Assembly (NCBI GenBank): GCA_040766655.1
Contig: JAXGQB010000006.1
Coordinates: forward strand, 186,001 to 250,000
DNA length: 64,000 nt
DNA from: JALOOB01 sp040766655
GTDB taxonomy: Bacteria; Chloroflexota; Anaerolineae; CG2-30-64-16
Reading direction: 5' to 3'
This document shows, one piece after another, positions 17,319-25,827 of the stretch; position 1 is the stretch's first letter; each line of letters begins with the position of its first letter. Below the pieces are notes generated by a model. It did no database searches and was not told where the DNA came from. It saw only the letters and a program-made list of their open reading frames with translations. A program made the position numbers and the translations under genes.

Positions 17319-18734
17319 ATGGCCGGCAGCAAGGCCCTGTACGATCCAGACGCGGAAGAACGCCTACTCGCGACTGCGCTTACCGATTTCGCGAATTTCG
17401 CGCGCGATGTGCAGCCGGAAGACTTCCACAACAAACTCCATGGGCAAATCTGGGCTGTAGGGCAAGAACTGATTGACCTGGGAGACTATCCTCAGGGAGT
17501 GAACGTGCCCACGGCCGCTAGTATCGGCGATGCACTAGAGCGCCGTGGTGTCGACGTTGGTTTGCTGATAGCACATCTGCAGGCGCTCGACGTCAACCCT
17601 GTCGATGCATCAGTCTTTGCTCGCCAAGTGAGGGACCTCGCGGCGCGGCGGCGGGCCGATAATCGGCTTCAAGCAGCACTCCGAGCGACCCATTACTCGA
17701 ACGGCACATGGCGTGATGAGATCGTGCGCGCCATAGACGGGCTGTCGCAGGACCTGACGCAGGCGAGTCCACAGGCAGACACCCCGGCCAGCCACATCTC
17801 GCTGTTGACGGCAGCGGAGGCCCTTCAACCCAGACCACCGCGCAAGTGGTTGGTCGAGAAGCTATTCCTGCCTGGCAGCGTCAACGTGATGTTCGCTCCC
17901 CCTGGCACGGGCAAAACGTATTGTTTTGCTGACCTGAGTGTTTGTGTAGCCCTCGGCTCACCCTGGCTTGGATTGGCGACACAGCAGGGTGCGGTATTGA
18001 TCATCGACGAGGAATCGGGGACGCGACGCATCCTTGACCGGTTTGCAGAAGCGCTGCGTGGTCATCTAGCCGACGCATCGACGCCAGTCTACATCGCGTC
18101 CCTCGTCGGATTCAACTTCCGTGAAAATGAGTCATTGGCGACCCTGGATGAACTCATCCGGAAAGTTGGCGCTCGCCTCGTCGTCATTGATGCATTGGCC
18201 GATGTAATGTTGGGCGGCGATGAGAACGCTGTCAAAGACACCCAACCCGTCTTTCACGGTTTGCGCACCGTCGCAGAGGCAACCGGCGCAGCGGTGCTCG
18301 TGGTACACCATAGCAACCGGGGGGGCGCTTATCGGGGGTCGTCGGCCATTCCTGGCGCTGTCGACGTGATGCTCGAACTCACCCGGCGTAACGATTCGCA
18401 ACTGGTTGACATTGCCACCGTGAAGAATCGCGACGGCGAACCCATCACCTTGTCGGCCATGATGCGCTGGAGCGATGGGATATTCGACCTGATACCTGCA
18501 CCGACCGTCGGGCCACGCGAGACTTTCAGCAAAGCCGAGCGATATGTGCTGCGGTACCTGGAAGAACACGGTGCAGACACCGTCAAGAACATCATGGACC
18601 ACGCGGACACATGTGCTTCCACCACGGCGCGACAAGCCATCTATCTGCTGGCCGAGAAGAACAAGGTGTGGCGTTGTGATGGCGGCAGCGGCACACAATC
18701 AGCAACCTACTGTCTCGTTGGTGATGCCAAATGA
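17319..18734 (+). CDS. RepA-like replicative helicase with DnaB N-terminal domain
   Basis: 471-residue plasmid/phage-type helicase. Residues 1-150 look like the DnaB N-terminal helical domain (DPDAEERLLATALTD... then the LERRGVDV and FARQVRDLAARRRADNRL helices). Residues 175-395 are an AAA_25/RepA RecA-fold: Walker A APPGTGKT (193-200), Walker B AVLIIDEES (225-233), VVIDALAD near 290 and HHSNRGG near 328. The C-terminal 75 residues look like a winged helix. The gene is followed at once by the iteron-like cluster 18738-18830, as origins often are. It marks this segment as the replication module of a mobile element. Confidence 0.8.
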   Translation: MAGSKALYDPDAEERLLATALTDFANFARDVQPEDFHNKLHGQIWAVGQELIDLGDYPQGVNVPTAASIGDALERRGVDVGLLIAHLQALDVNPVDASVFARQVRDLAARRRADNRLQAALRATHYSNGTWRDEIVRAIDGLSQDLTQASPQADTPASHISLLTAAEALQPRPPRKWLVEKLFLPGSVNVMFAPPGTGKTYCFADLSVCVALGSPWLGLATQQGAVLIIDEESGTRRILDRFAEALRGHLADASTPVYIASLVGFNFRENESLATLDELIRKVGARLVVIDALADVMLGGDENAVKDTQPVFHGLRTVAEATGAAVLVVHHSNRGGAYRGSSAIPGAVDVMLELTRRNDSQLVDIATVKNRDGEPITLSAMMRWSDGIFDLIPAPTVGPRETFSKAERYVLRYLEEHGADTVKNIMDHADTCASTTARQAIYLLAEKNKVWRCDGGSGTQSATYCLVGDAK

Positions 18735-18737
18735 GCA

Positions 18738-18830
18738 CTTGTAGTCTTGTAGCACTTGTCATGAAACTTGTAGCGATTACAAGTCAGCTTGTAGTACTTG
18801 TAATCCCCCCCTTAAGGGGGATTACAACTT
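18738..18830. repeat. Iteron-like cluster with C/G-arm palindrome (candidate origin)
   Basis: CTTGTAG occurs at 18738, 18746, 18767 and 18788, with variants CTTGTCA (18755) and CTTGTAA (18797) and the inverted form GATTACAAG (18775-18783). The block ends in a palindrome: TTGTAAT (18798-18804), seven C, TTAA, five G, ATTACAA (18821-18827). It starts at the repA stop. Direct repeats plus an inverted repeat beside a replicase gene suggest an origin or repA autoregulatory site; replication has not been shown by the sequence. Confidence 0.6.
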
Positions 18831-18889
18831 CAAGCACGACAACGATCACAAACTGGATGCGCCATAGGTTCTTTGTTGCGGAGGGTGTC

Positions 18890-19222
18890 ATGGGTTGTGT
18901 TGGTCCTTTGGACTGTGCGCTCGAATGGCTGAATGAAGTGGATGAAAATTATGGATCAACGTCAAATGTGGGCCGGACCGATGAATTGCAGAATCCCTCT
19001 TGCGGGACTGACACGGTGGCAGAGAATCCACCACTCATCCTAATCTGGTGGCAGGACCGTGGGCACGCCGATGAATCCGATTACCACAAGGCGACCTTCG
19101 CTTCGCTTGAGGAGGCTGAGCTTGCACTCCAGATGGTTGAGCAGGACATAACGTGCAACGGGATCATCCCCTGTTGGCGGGAAGGCAGGGCGGACCCGCG
19201 GTGGGATTTCCTGCCATTTTAG
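18890..19222 (+). CDS. Hypothetical protein (110 aa)
   Basis: Begins at ATG 18890 behind GCGGAGGG. The frame also opens at 18731, overlapping the repA stop, but that would translate the iterons into a low-complexity peptide. The product has LILIWWQDRG followed by a KATFASLEEAELALQMVEQD helix and ends in WREGRADPRWDFLPF. I do not recognise it. It is the first of four closely spaced small genes of the replication module. Confidence 0.55.
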   Translation: MGCVGPLDCALEWLNEVDENYGSTSNVGRTDELQNPSCGTDTVAENPPLILIWWQDRGHADESDYHKATFASLEEAELALQMVEQDITCNGIIPCWREGRADPRWDFLPF

Positions 19223-19255
19223 GCGGGCTGTGCCACAGTTTCGGCGGAGGAGGCA

Positions 19256-19504
19256 ATGACCATCAGTCAGCGAACGCAGCGTGTTGTGGTGCTGTCTACC
19301 TCTTTGCCCTGCTGCGCGTTCGCCGCCTGGGGCTACTGCGATGAACCGGCAACCGAGGCTCTGGCGGAACTGCGCGTATTGGCGACAGGGCACGAGTGGA
19401 TAATGAAGCCCTACTGCCCGAAGCATATGCGCGCGCATGAACCCAAGCGCAAACGCGCGCGGGCCGCGCGCACACCCGCGGCCCGCGGCACGGCGGGCGG
19501 CTGA
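19256..19504 (+). CDS. Small Cys/His protein (82 aa), possible zinc finger
   Basis: ATG preceded by GGAGGAGG. Cys and His residues are spaced as CC-x9-C...YCPKH (residues 19-20, 28, about 53-56), which could bind zinc. The C-terminus is strongly basic (EPKRKRARAARTP), as in nucleic-acid-binding proteins. Two bases separate it from the next start. Family unknown. Confidence 0.55.
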   Translation: MTISQRTQRVVVLSTSLPCCAFAAWGYCDEPATEALAELRVLATGHEWIMKPYCPKHMRAHEPKRKRARAARTPAARGTAGG

Positions 19505-19506
19505 TC

Positions 19507-19662
19507 ATGCGCAAAGGTGCCGCCGGCTGTCCCTGCTGGACGAGGCGCGGGCTGGCCCTGATTGAATGCCCCGTAGGGCTTCGTATCGGAGCACCGGAAA
19601 CAGCGTTGGGCCAGGGCGCAATCGCTGACGCCCTACCTCACCCTGCCGAGGAATCGCGATGA
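19507..19662 (+). CDS. Small hypothetical protein (51 aa)
   Basis: Fits exactly between its neighbours: the ATG lies two bases after one stop, and its own TGA overlaps the next ATG (ATGA at 19659). The product starts MRKGAAGCPCWTRRG and continues LIECPVGLRIGAPETALG; the Cys-Pro-Cys-Trp and a further Cys hint at metal binding. The tight packing is the main reason to accept it. Confidence 0.45.
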   Translation: MRKGAAGCPCWTRRGLALIECPVGLRIGAPETALGQGAIADALPHPAEESR

Positions 19663-20189
19663 CAACTACACGATGCGCCTGGTCCGCCCCCGTCTCCAAC
19701 TCCGAGGCGTATAGGCGGGCCGGCGGCCGGCGGCGCTACAATGCGATGCGCCGAGCCGCGGCATTGGTTCGGTCCCTGGAGGCCTTGGCCCTGCACCGTG
19801 CTGGTTGCTCCAAGGCCGATATCGCGAGCCGGCTGCTAGTTTCCAGATCAACGGTCCAGTGCTACTTTCGCCGCTGGACCGGCCCCCGCCAGCGCCTATG
19901 CCCGGTCTGCCGGCGGGTGTGGAGCCACGGGCCGGAACCCCTCGCCGCCTCACCTGTGGCATGCGATCTGGATCACGGCCAACCGGACGGAGGACCGGCC
20001 GCCCGTATTGAGCTCGTGGTGCAACTGCTCCAGGCAGGCCACACTCAGGCCGAGGTCGCTCGGCGGTTGGGCGTATCGCCGGCGACGACCTGCCGCGACG
20101 TTCGCAGGTTATGGAACGAACTGATCGAGACGGGTTGCTGCCCGGTCTGTGGCGCAGCTATTGGCGGTGCGGCTGAGCGCGCACGGTGA
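19659..20189 (+). CDS. Tandem helix-turn-helix/zinc-knuckle protein
   Basis: 176 residues made of two similar halves about 80 residues apart. Each half has a helix-turn-helix (AGCSKADIASRLLVSRSTVQ, residues 48-67; AGHTQAEVARRLGVSPATTC, 126-145) followed by an identical CPVC motif (81-84 and 161-164). The HTHs resemble sigma-70 region 4/resolvase helices. Likely a DNA-binding regulator of the mobile element. It is translationally coupled to the 51-residue protein by ATGA. Confidence 0.65.
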   Translation: MTTTRCAWSAPVSNSEAYRRAGGRRRYNAMRRAAALVRSLEALALHRAGCSKADIASRLLVSRSTVQCYFRRWTGPRQRLCPVCRRVWSHGPEPLAASPVACDLDHGQPDGGPAARIELVVQLLQAGHTQAEVARRLGVSPATTCRDVRRLWNELIETGCCPVCGAAIGGAAERAR

Positions 20190-20493
20190 AACGGGGTGCG
20201 GACTTATTCCGCAGTGACCCCATGGGCTCCACTGCTGCACACTGAGCGCGGGAATGAAAATGCGTACCTTGACGAGGCGAAGCACGAATCGCCGCTGATT
20301 TCCGGAAATCGTCCACGGTGTTTCGCGGCCTCCCACAAACTCGGTGACTTGGCGAACTTATCACGGTGTGATAGATTACGCCTAGACGCAATCCTCAGTG
20401 TTCAGGGCCATGATGGATGGTCCGGCACACATCGGCGAGATCAAGCGCCTACACCGACGCATCATCAACAGCATTTGATAGGAGATGAGCACC
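20190..20493. promoter_or_regulatory. Intergenic region with TATCAC/GTGATA palindrome
   Basis: The only clear structure is TATCAC-GGT-GTGATA at 20359-20373, a perfect 6-bp inverted repeat with 3-bp spacer, 120 bp before the lipoprotein gene. The remainder has short frames with no support. Confidence 0.4.
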
Positions 20494-21567
20494 GTGAGGC
20501 AGATATTCCTCTGTGTCCTGATCGTCACCCTGGCTGTGGGTTGTGCGGGCACGCCGACTGCCCAACCAGCAAATACGCCCGACGGTGCTGCCACGGAGAC
20601 CGCCATCGCCCGCAACATCTATGCGACGCTGACGGCTGCCCCGACCGCAGCCCCTACCATGACGGCTACGACAGCGCCTACGGCAACACAGGTGCCACCA
20701 AGGCCGGCTCCCACGGCTTCAGCTACAATGCCGCCGACCCCGACCCCCGAACCCCGGCCGACTGACACGCCGACGCCAGAACCTTCACCTACATCGGTTG
20801 GTCCGGTAGCTGTGGTGCAGTCGGCATCCATTAACGTGCGGGCCGGCCCTGGCACCGGGCACGCGGCCATCACCGCTGGCAGAAAGGGCGATCTACTCCC
20901 GGTAACTGGTCGCAACGCTGATGGCTCGTGGCTGGAGATCACTCTGCCCGATGGACGCAGCGGCTGGATCGCGGCGACTTTGGTCCAACTCAACGTTTCC
21001 ACCGGCGAGGTGGCAGTGGCGAAGACTATTCCAACCCCACCGGTCGCCCCAACCTCTGCCCCCGGCGCGATTGCGAAACCCGCGGCCGGCCGGCGCGATC
21101 TTGAGGTGACCTTCCTCAACCCGCACTACGATTGCCAACAGACCGAATGGCAGTACACTGGCGACGACAACGAACACCATCCCCTATGGGGCTATCGGTC
21201 GTTTCAGGTTGACATGTACATCAAGAACAATTCCCAGACATCGATTGAGCCACCCTGGAGGCCGAAGCGCTGGATTATTACGGACGGCCAAAAAGATGTG
21301 ATGAACGGCCTACGATGGCAATGGGTGAGCAGAAGCAGTGGGTTTTATCCGCAGCCGGCGATCCAGCCAGGGCAAAGCGCGGGGTGGACCTTCCTCGCGT
21401 TTCCGATAGATCGCAATCAATGGGTCAAGGCGGTCGAGTTCGAGTGGAACGGACAGGTCTACCGCCAAGACTTTGACTTGGGGCCATACGGTAACAACCA
21501 CAACTACAGAGACTGCGGCGACCCTGCGCCGCACACCGACCGCCCTACACCGACGCCTCGGCCATAG
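20494..21567 (+). CDS. SH3-domain lipoprotein
   Basis: Exported lipoprotein. Starting at GTG 20494 (AGGAG nine bases upstream) the signal peptide is compact, MRQIFLCVLIVTLAVGC, with lipobox AVGC; the ATG at 20485 is too close to the ribosome site. About 85 residues of Thr/Pro/Ala linker follow. A bacterial SH3 domain (SINVRAGPGTGHAAI ... SWLEITLPDGRSGWI) may bind the cell wall. The C-terminal 160 residues (LEVTFLNPHYDCQQ... VYRQDFDLGPYG) form an unrecognised beta-rich domain. It shares its plan with the lipoprotein at 58196. It lies 17 bp before a nuclease-like gene. Confidence 0.78.
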   Translation: MRQIFLCVLIVTLAVGCAGTPTAQPANTPDGAATETAIARNIYATLTAAPTAAPTMTATTAPTATQVPPRPAPTASATMPPTPTPEPRPTDTPTPEPSPTSVGPVAVVQSASINVRAGPGTGHAAITAGRKGDLLPVTGRNADGSWLEITLPDGRSGWIAATLVQLNVSTGEVAVAKTIPTPPVAPTSAPGAIAKPAAGRRDLEVTFLNPHYDCQQTEWQYTGDDNEHHPLWGYRSFQVDMYIKNNSQTSIEPPWRPKRWIITDGQKDVMNGLRWQWVSRSSGFYPQPAIQPGQSAGWTFLAFPIDRNQWVKAVEFEWNGQVYRQDFDLGPYGNNHNYRDCGDPAPHTDRPTPTPRP

Positions 21568-21584
21568 TAGTCAAAGGTACAAAG

Positions 21585-22673
21585 ATGCAAACAGTTTTCA
21601 GTCACGTTGTCCAGAAGCGGCTCTCCCAGGAGAACGAGAATGTTGCGACCGAGGCGCTTTCTTTCGTCCTACAATCGCACGAGCTCGCTCACAACGGAAT
21701 GATGAAGCTCCTGCGCGGAATCGACCCGCAGATGCCCCGTCTCTGGTTTCGCACCCAGCAGGCTGAGGGTAAGGGTCGCCCCGACATGCTGGGATGCGAT
21801 GATGCCGGTGAGCCGCATCTCTTCATCGAGAACAAGTTTTGGGCCGGTTTGACAGAGAACCAGCCCGTGTCTTACCTTCGCAGACTGGTTGAGTGCCCTA
21901 TGGCCACCATTCTGCTGGTCATCGGTCCTGAGGCTCGCCAGGAGATGCTGTGGCGCGAATTCCGCCGCAGACTCGCGGATGATGATATCTCGATCTCAGC
22001 AGACTCGATGAGCGGCATCTTTCGCGTCGCGACGACCAGCATCGGCCCGAAGCTCGTGCTGACGTCCTGGCGGGTGCTGCTCGATGCCCTGGAGACCGAA
22101 GCCACTGATGACAAGGCTGCCAGGAGTGATCTTCTTCAGTTGCAGGCGCTGTGTGCAGCAGCGGACATCGAAGCGTTTCTCCCGATGTCCGCACAGGAAG
22201 CGACGGACCAACGCACGCCTGCCCTGATCCTGCAGTTGAGCAGCGTTGTGCAGGCTGTGGTTGACCGTGCTGTCAGCCAGGGCATTCTGAATCTCCGGGG
22301 AACCGCTCCTCAGGCTTCGGCGGAACGAATCGGTCGCTATGCCTACTTCGGGGCTGAGCGACGGGCCGGCCTGTGGTTCGGAATCCACTTCGTGCTTTGG
22401 AAGACGCATGGCGTGACACCGCTTTGGATGGTCTTCTCGCCAAGTGAGTTCGGGCGTGCGCCTGAAGTACAGGCCATCCTCGAACCCTGGGCAGCACAAC
22501 GGGGAGTCTTTGTGACCCGTTACGGGGACGGTCACTTCGTGGTTGCTCTCGACATCGAGTACGGCGAGGACAAAGCTGGAGTCGTCGCAGGTATCGTGGC
22601 TCGGCTGGGGGAGATGGCGGTCCGGCTGGCCGTGTTGAAGCCTGGCCCCCAGGGAGAGATAAACAACGGGTGA
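21585..22673 (+). CDS. PD-(D/E)XK nuclease-like protein
   Basis: 362-residue protein with the restriction-endonuclease-fold signature GRPDMLG (Asp 67) followed by HLFIENKFW (Glu 82, Lys 84). The QPVSYLRRL helix behind it is typical of the core. The C-terminal half (AERRAGLWFGIHFVLWK...) may recognise substrate or partner. It starts 17 bp after the lipoprotein gene and could share its transcript. Stand-alone proteins of this kind are common in defence islands; substrate unknown. Confidence 0.68.
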   Translation: MQTVFSHVVQKRLSQENENVATEALSFVLQSHELAHNGMMKLLRGIDPQMPRLWFRTQQAEGKGRPDMLGCDDAGEPHLFIENKFWAGLTENQPVSYLRRLVECPMATILLVIGPEARQEMLWREFRRRLADDDISISADSMSGIFRVATTSIGPKLVLTSWRVLLDALETEATDDKAARSDLLQLQALCAAADIEAFLPMSAQEATDQRTPALILQLSSVVQAVVDRAVSQGILNLRGTAPQASAERIGRYAYFGAERRAGLWFGIHFVLWKTHGVTPLWMVFSPSEFGRAPEVQAILEPWAAQRGVFVTRYGDGHFVVALDIEYGEDKAGVVAGIVARLGEMAVRLAVLKPGPQGEINNG

Positions 22674-22860
22674 TTCGGCTGCATTCTCCGAAGTCCTGCG
22701 CGAGTTCATCACCAGACTGGCAAAGTAGTTGGGCAAGTGTGCTGTTGAGCGGCACGGTGACGCATTCCCTTCTCAGCCAGCCTTGGTTCACAAGACAACA
22801 TACCCTTGCCGGATTGGCCAACGTCGATGGCAACGAGATTTCTGGATCAGGGTGAACAAC

Positions 22861-22998
22861 ATGTCGAAAATCCTCTTCGGTCTGCTGGAACTGATTCTGC
22901 GTCTGTTCGGCTGGAAGCGCCTGGACGTGAAGGACGTCGCGCGCGATCTGGGGATCGCGCGACCTCCCACGAAGACCCCGCCAGGGGACCCAGACTAG
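22861..22998 (+). CDS. Small amphipathic protein (45 aa)
   Basis: ATG 22861 opens a frame starting MSKILFGLLELILRLFGWKRL, an amphipathic or membrane-associated helix, followed by a charged DVKDVARDLGIARPP segment. A weak GGATCAGGG lies upstream. No known family. Real but short toxin-like or membrane peptides have this form; chance cannot be excluded. Confidence 0.4.
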   Translation: MSKILFGLLELILRLFGWKRLDVKDVARDLGIARPPTKTPPGDPD

Positions 22999-23187
22999 CG
23001 CGTAACCCGCGGTCGTGATGGCGCGTCGCCGGCGCTGCCGCTGAGGTTGGTAATGGCTGCGCTGGTGGCCGGAGGCGTGACAACCGCCGATCCGCGCAGG
23101 GAGTTGGCGAGGTCACGTGTTTGCCCTCTGGGTCAGGGGTATTCCTGGTCAGAGAATTCGCGAATCGATTGGAGGGAGGACAGCATC

Positions 23188-24726
23188 ATGAAGAACATGG
23201 CCCTAGTCCTCGTTGTCGTGTTGATGGTCGCGGGTTGTCGCGGTGCGCCAGCACCAGACACGCAGGCGACGGTGGACCGAGCGGTGCAAGCGACACTGAC
23301 CGCCCGTGCCCCAGACAGCGTGCCTGCGCCGGCCACGGCACCTGCGCCCACCAATACGCCTGCGCCCTCTGTGGAACCGACAATTGCGCCAACGGCCACA
23401 GAACCCCCCGCTTCGCTGACCGATTCATCGAAGGAGGAGGCGCTTGACACTTACAAGTTGCTGGTCGCCATCCAGGCCGAGGTCAATCTGCTGGATGAGA
23501 CGGCGCGCCGCGTTGCATCTGGTGAACTGGAGGGCACGGACAGTTTCTCGTCCGTGATGGCTGTAGCTCTGATAATTCAGGCCGTCGATGAGGGAATCGC
23601 CGAATACGCTCCCCCCGCCATAGTGAAGCCCTCCTGGGAGGCCGCGGTATCTATCCATCAGACGACCCGCTCTCTAGTCACTAGCTGGTTCAACCAGGAA
23701 ATCAACGCAGATGCAGTGATCTCAGAAATCGCGTCCCCACTGGCCGACATCGACGCGGTGCTCTCGGATGTGGACGACCTACTGGAAACCGTCTATGCAC
23801 TAGATAGGGCCGAACTGGATGGACTTCGCGATGAACTGGTTAGAGGTATGAGGGACATCCTGAATACACCGACCCCGCCTCCCGACAGCGCAAGCGGCCC
23901 TGCGGAGGTGACTAGCGACGTCAGCTACACGGAGGGCGACTACCTCTACATCATCGGCGAGGTAGAGAACACCAGCAACACCCCCATGGAGTACGTCAAG
24001 CTCGTGGCTACGCTGTATGACGACAAGGACAGCGTCGTCGGGACTGAATCGACCTACACCATTTTGGACGTGATTCCTCCAGGGGGCAGGTCGCCGTTTG
24101 AGATGATGACCAGCGACTGGGACGGCATGACCCGCTACAAGCTCCAGGTGCAGTCCTCTGAAGGCGACCTGCCGGAAACATTGGTCAGCGTGGTCAGCCA
24201 CCGGCAGCGCATCGACGGCGATTACTACCACATCGTTGGTGAGGTCAAGAACGAAGGTGGAGCGCCAGTGGAGTATGTCAAGGTCATCGCCACCTTATAC
24301 GACGAAGCTGACAAGGTGGTGGGCGTGACCTATTCGTATGCCATATTGGATGCAGTGCCTGCCGCCGGCAAATCGCCTTTTGAATTGACCACGGACCGCT
24401 GGGCAGGCGCGGTTCGCTACGAGATTCAGGCCCAGGCCAGTCCAGGGGAGTTGGGGCGGCAGGGCATCTCGGTTAAGAGTCACACGTCGAGCAGCAACGG
24501 CGACTACGTGTCCATCGTAGGCGAGGTCCAGAACAGCGGCGACACTGATGCGGAGTACGTGAAGGTGGTAGTCACATTCTATGACGGTGCCGGCGCAGTC
24601 GCCGGCGTGGCATATTCGTACACGGCACTGGATACGATTCCGGCCGGCGCAACGTCTCCATTCGAGGTTATGACGCGACAGGATTCTAGCTTCGATCACT
24701 ATGAAGTTCAGGTCCAGGGGCAGTAG
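23188..24726 (+). CDS. Lipoprotein with three FxLYD-type repeats
   Basis: Exported lipoprotein of 512 residues. ATG 23188 follows GGAGGGAGGA. The signal peptide ends in the lipobox VAGC. A 50-residue Pro/Ala/Thr linker and a helical domain (about 85-235) come next. Three tandem beta-sandwich repeats then follow, each with GDY-(x)2-I-(I/V)-GEV-x-N ... EYVK ... TLYD/TFYD ... IP-x-G-x-SPFE, the FxLYD domain pattern. The repeats span about residues 245-330, 335-415 and 420-505. The frame is open upstream to 23047 without a ribosome site. It is followed 47 bp on by a Cys/His mini-protein. Confidence 0.78.
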   Translation: MKNMALVLVVVLMVAGCRGAPAPDTQATVDRAVQATLTARAPDSVPAPATAPAPTNTPAPSVEPTIAPTATEPPASLTDSSKEEALDTYKLLVAIQAEVNLLDETARRVASGELEGTDSFSSVMAVALIIQAVDEGIAEYAPPAIVKPSWEAAVSIHQTTRSLVTSWFNQEINADAVISEIASPLADIDAVLSDVDDLLETVYALDRAELDGLRDELVRGMRDILNTPTPPPDSASGPAEVTSDVSYTEGDYLYIIGEVENTSNTPMEYVKLVATLYDDKDSVVGTESTYTILDVIPPGGRSPFEMMTSDWDGMTRYKLQVQSSEGDLPETLVSVVSHRQRIDGDYYHIVGEVKNEGGAPVEYVKVIATLYDEADKVVGVTYSYAILDAVPAAGKSPFELTTDRWAGAVRYEIQAQASPGELGRQGISVKSHTSSSNGDYVSIVGEVQNSGDTDAEYVKVVVTFYDGAGAVAGVAYSYTALDTIPAGATSPFEVMTRQDSSFDHYEVQVQGQ

Positions 24727-24773
24727 TCAGGTCCAATGGAAGCGCCGTTGCCCCTTCAATCACGGGAGGAACC

Positions 24774-24998
24774 ATGCCACGAGCAACTCATTGTCTCCTG
24801 AACGGTGATACCATGAGCGTTGATCTCGCTTTGACCCTGCGCGACCAAGCCCGTTCGCGCGGGGCACCAAGACCCGATTTCCGCTGTACGCTCTGTGGGG
24901 CCGAGGTCCGCCCGCATCGTGACGGCGGCCATACGACTGCGCATTTCGAGCACCTGGCGAGCAATCCGGAGTGTCCGCTCAGCGACCCGCCGAGATGA
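24774..24998 (+). CDS. Cys/His mini-protein (74 aa), likely zinc-binding
   Basis: Behind GGGAGGAACC. The product has FRCTLCGAEV (Cys 38, Cys 41) and then GGHTTAHFEHLASNPECPLSD (His 57, His 60, Cys 67), a spacing that could hold one zinc ion; the HFxH...C part resembles the CoiA-type zinc motif. A decayed relative lies at 59890-60120. Both follow a Thr/Pro-rich lipoprotein gene. Confidence 0.6.
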   Translation: MPRATHCLLNGDTMSVDLALTLRDQARSRGAPRPDFRCTLCGAEVRPHRDGGHTTAHFEHLASNPECPLSDPPR

Positions 24999-25079
24999 GG
25001 ATACCAACCGCAGTTGCTCTCGGTGATCAACATCTAGAACGAGCCGATTCGCAACAGGCAATGTATGCGCTCGCGGACA

Positions 25080-25115
25080 TTGCCATCCCTATGGTGACGT
25101 GCTAAACTTCGCACA
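25080..25115 (+). promoter_or_regulatory. Promoter/operator of the HEPN operon (shared type)
   Basis: TTGCCA (25080-25085), a 17-bp spacer and TAAACT (25103-25108). The -10 box lies inside GTGC (25099-25102) and GCAC (25111-25114). Upstream TGTATGCGCTCGCG also matches the mrr promoter region. The 358-bp gap 24999-25356 otherwise shows nothing; the structured leader of the other two copies is absent. Confidence 0.6.
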
Positions 25116-25356
25116 ATGCCGTGTTTTTACAACCTCCATCGGCGGTCAGGATTTAGCAGGACACCACCACTTGCCTTAAGTTGCGAGTCGCACTTCTCGT
25201 CAACCACAAGCTAACCGACGTGAAGAAGCAGCGAATGACTCGCGCAGACGAACGCTTAGGGAACTGCTTCGGCGAGGGTCGGCAGACCGAGTCATTGTTC
25301 CTGCGCTCAGATGCAGGGACTACGCGCGACCATTCGTGAGAGGGAGCAGGAAGCTG

Positions 25357-25827
25357 ATGGCTGAGTACGAAGACTTCGAACGAGACTTCATCTCCCGCAC
25401 ACTACTTATCCTTGACCAATATGACCGCCAGGCAATACCAGAGAAGGAGCGATTTGAAGTCACCCTCCTAATCAACTGCCTATTAGGCTTGCTCGTGCTG
25501 CCAAAGGAGTTTTGGTTCGACAAGGTTCCGCGGCTTGATCTCAGCACGTTGGCAGGTTGGAGCTTCGAGCCGAGGTACGTAATCGAGTGGGGAGACAGGC
25601 CCAAGACGCTTGCCAAGGAAGATCACGGAACGCTGCGCGAAATCGTCTACCGCATGCGAAACGGAGTCGCTCATTTGCAGATCAAGGCTACAGGGGACGG
25701 GCACGACATCACGGCTATCGAGTTTGCGGACTGGAATGGTTTTCGAGCCACGCTTCCTGTGACGAGTCTGGCGCTCTTTGTGCGGAAGCTCGCAACGGAG
25801 ATGCTCAAAGCTGTGGGAACCAGATGA
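25357..25827 (+). CDS. HEPN-like protein (Rx4H motif)
   Basis: 156 residues, mostly helical. REIVYRMRNGVAHLQ carries Arg 101 and His 106, the R-x4-6-H active-site motif of HEPN ribonucleases, in the position usual for pEK499-p136-like members. ATG 25357 has GGAGCAGGAAG in front. Its stop overlaps the start of the nuclease-like gene (ATGA), so the two proteins are made together. Possible RNA-cleaving abortive-infection effector or toxin; inferred from motif and context only. Confidence 0.58.
   Translation: MAEYEDFERDFISRTLLILDQYDRQAIPEKERFEVTLLINCLLGLLVLPKEFWFDKVPRLDLSTLAGWSFEPRYVIEWGDRPKTLAKEDHGTLREIVYRMRNGVAHLQIKATGDGHDITAIEFADWNGFRATLPVTSLALFVRKLATEMLKAVGTR

Noticed and set aside
18731..18889. 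N-terminal extension of the 110-residue protein overlapping the repA stop
   Set aside because: It would translate the iteron block into Val/Leu/Thr repeats; a better ribosome site stands before 18890.
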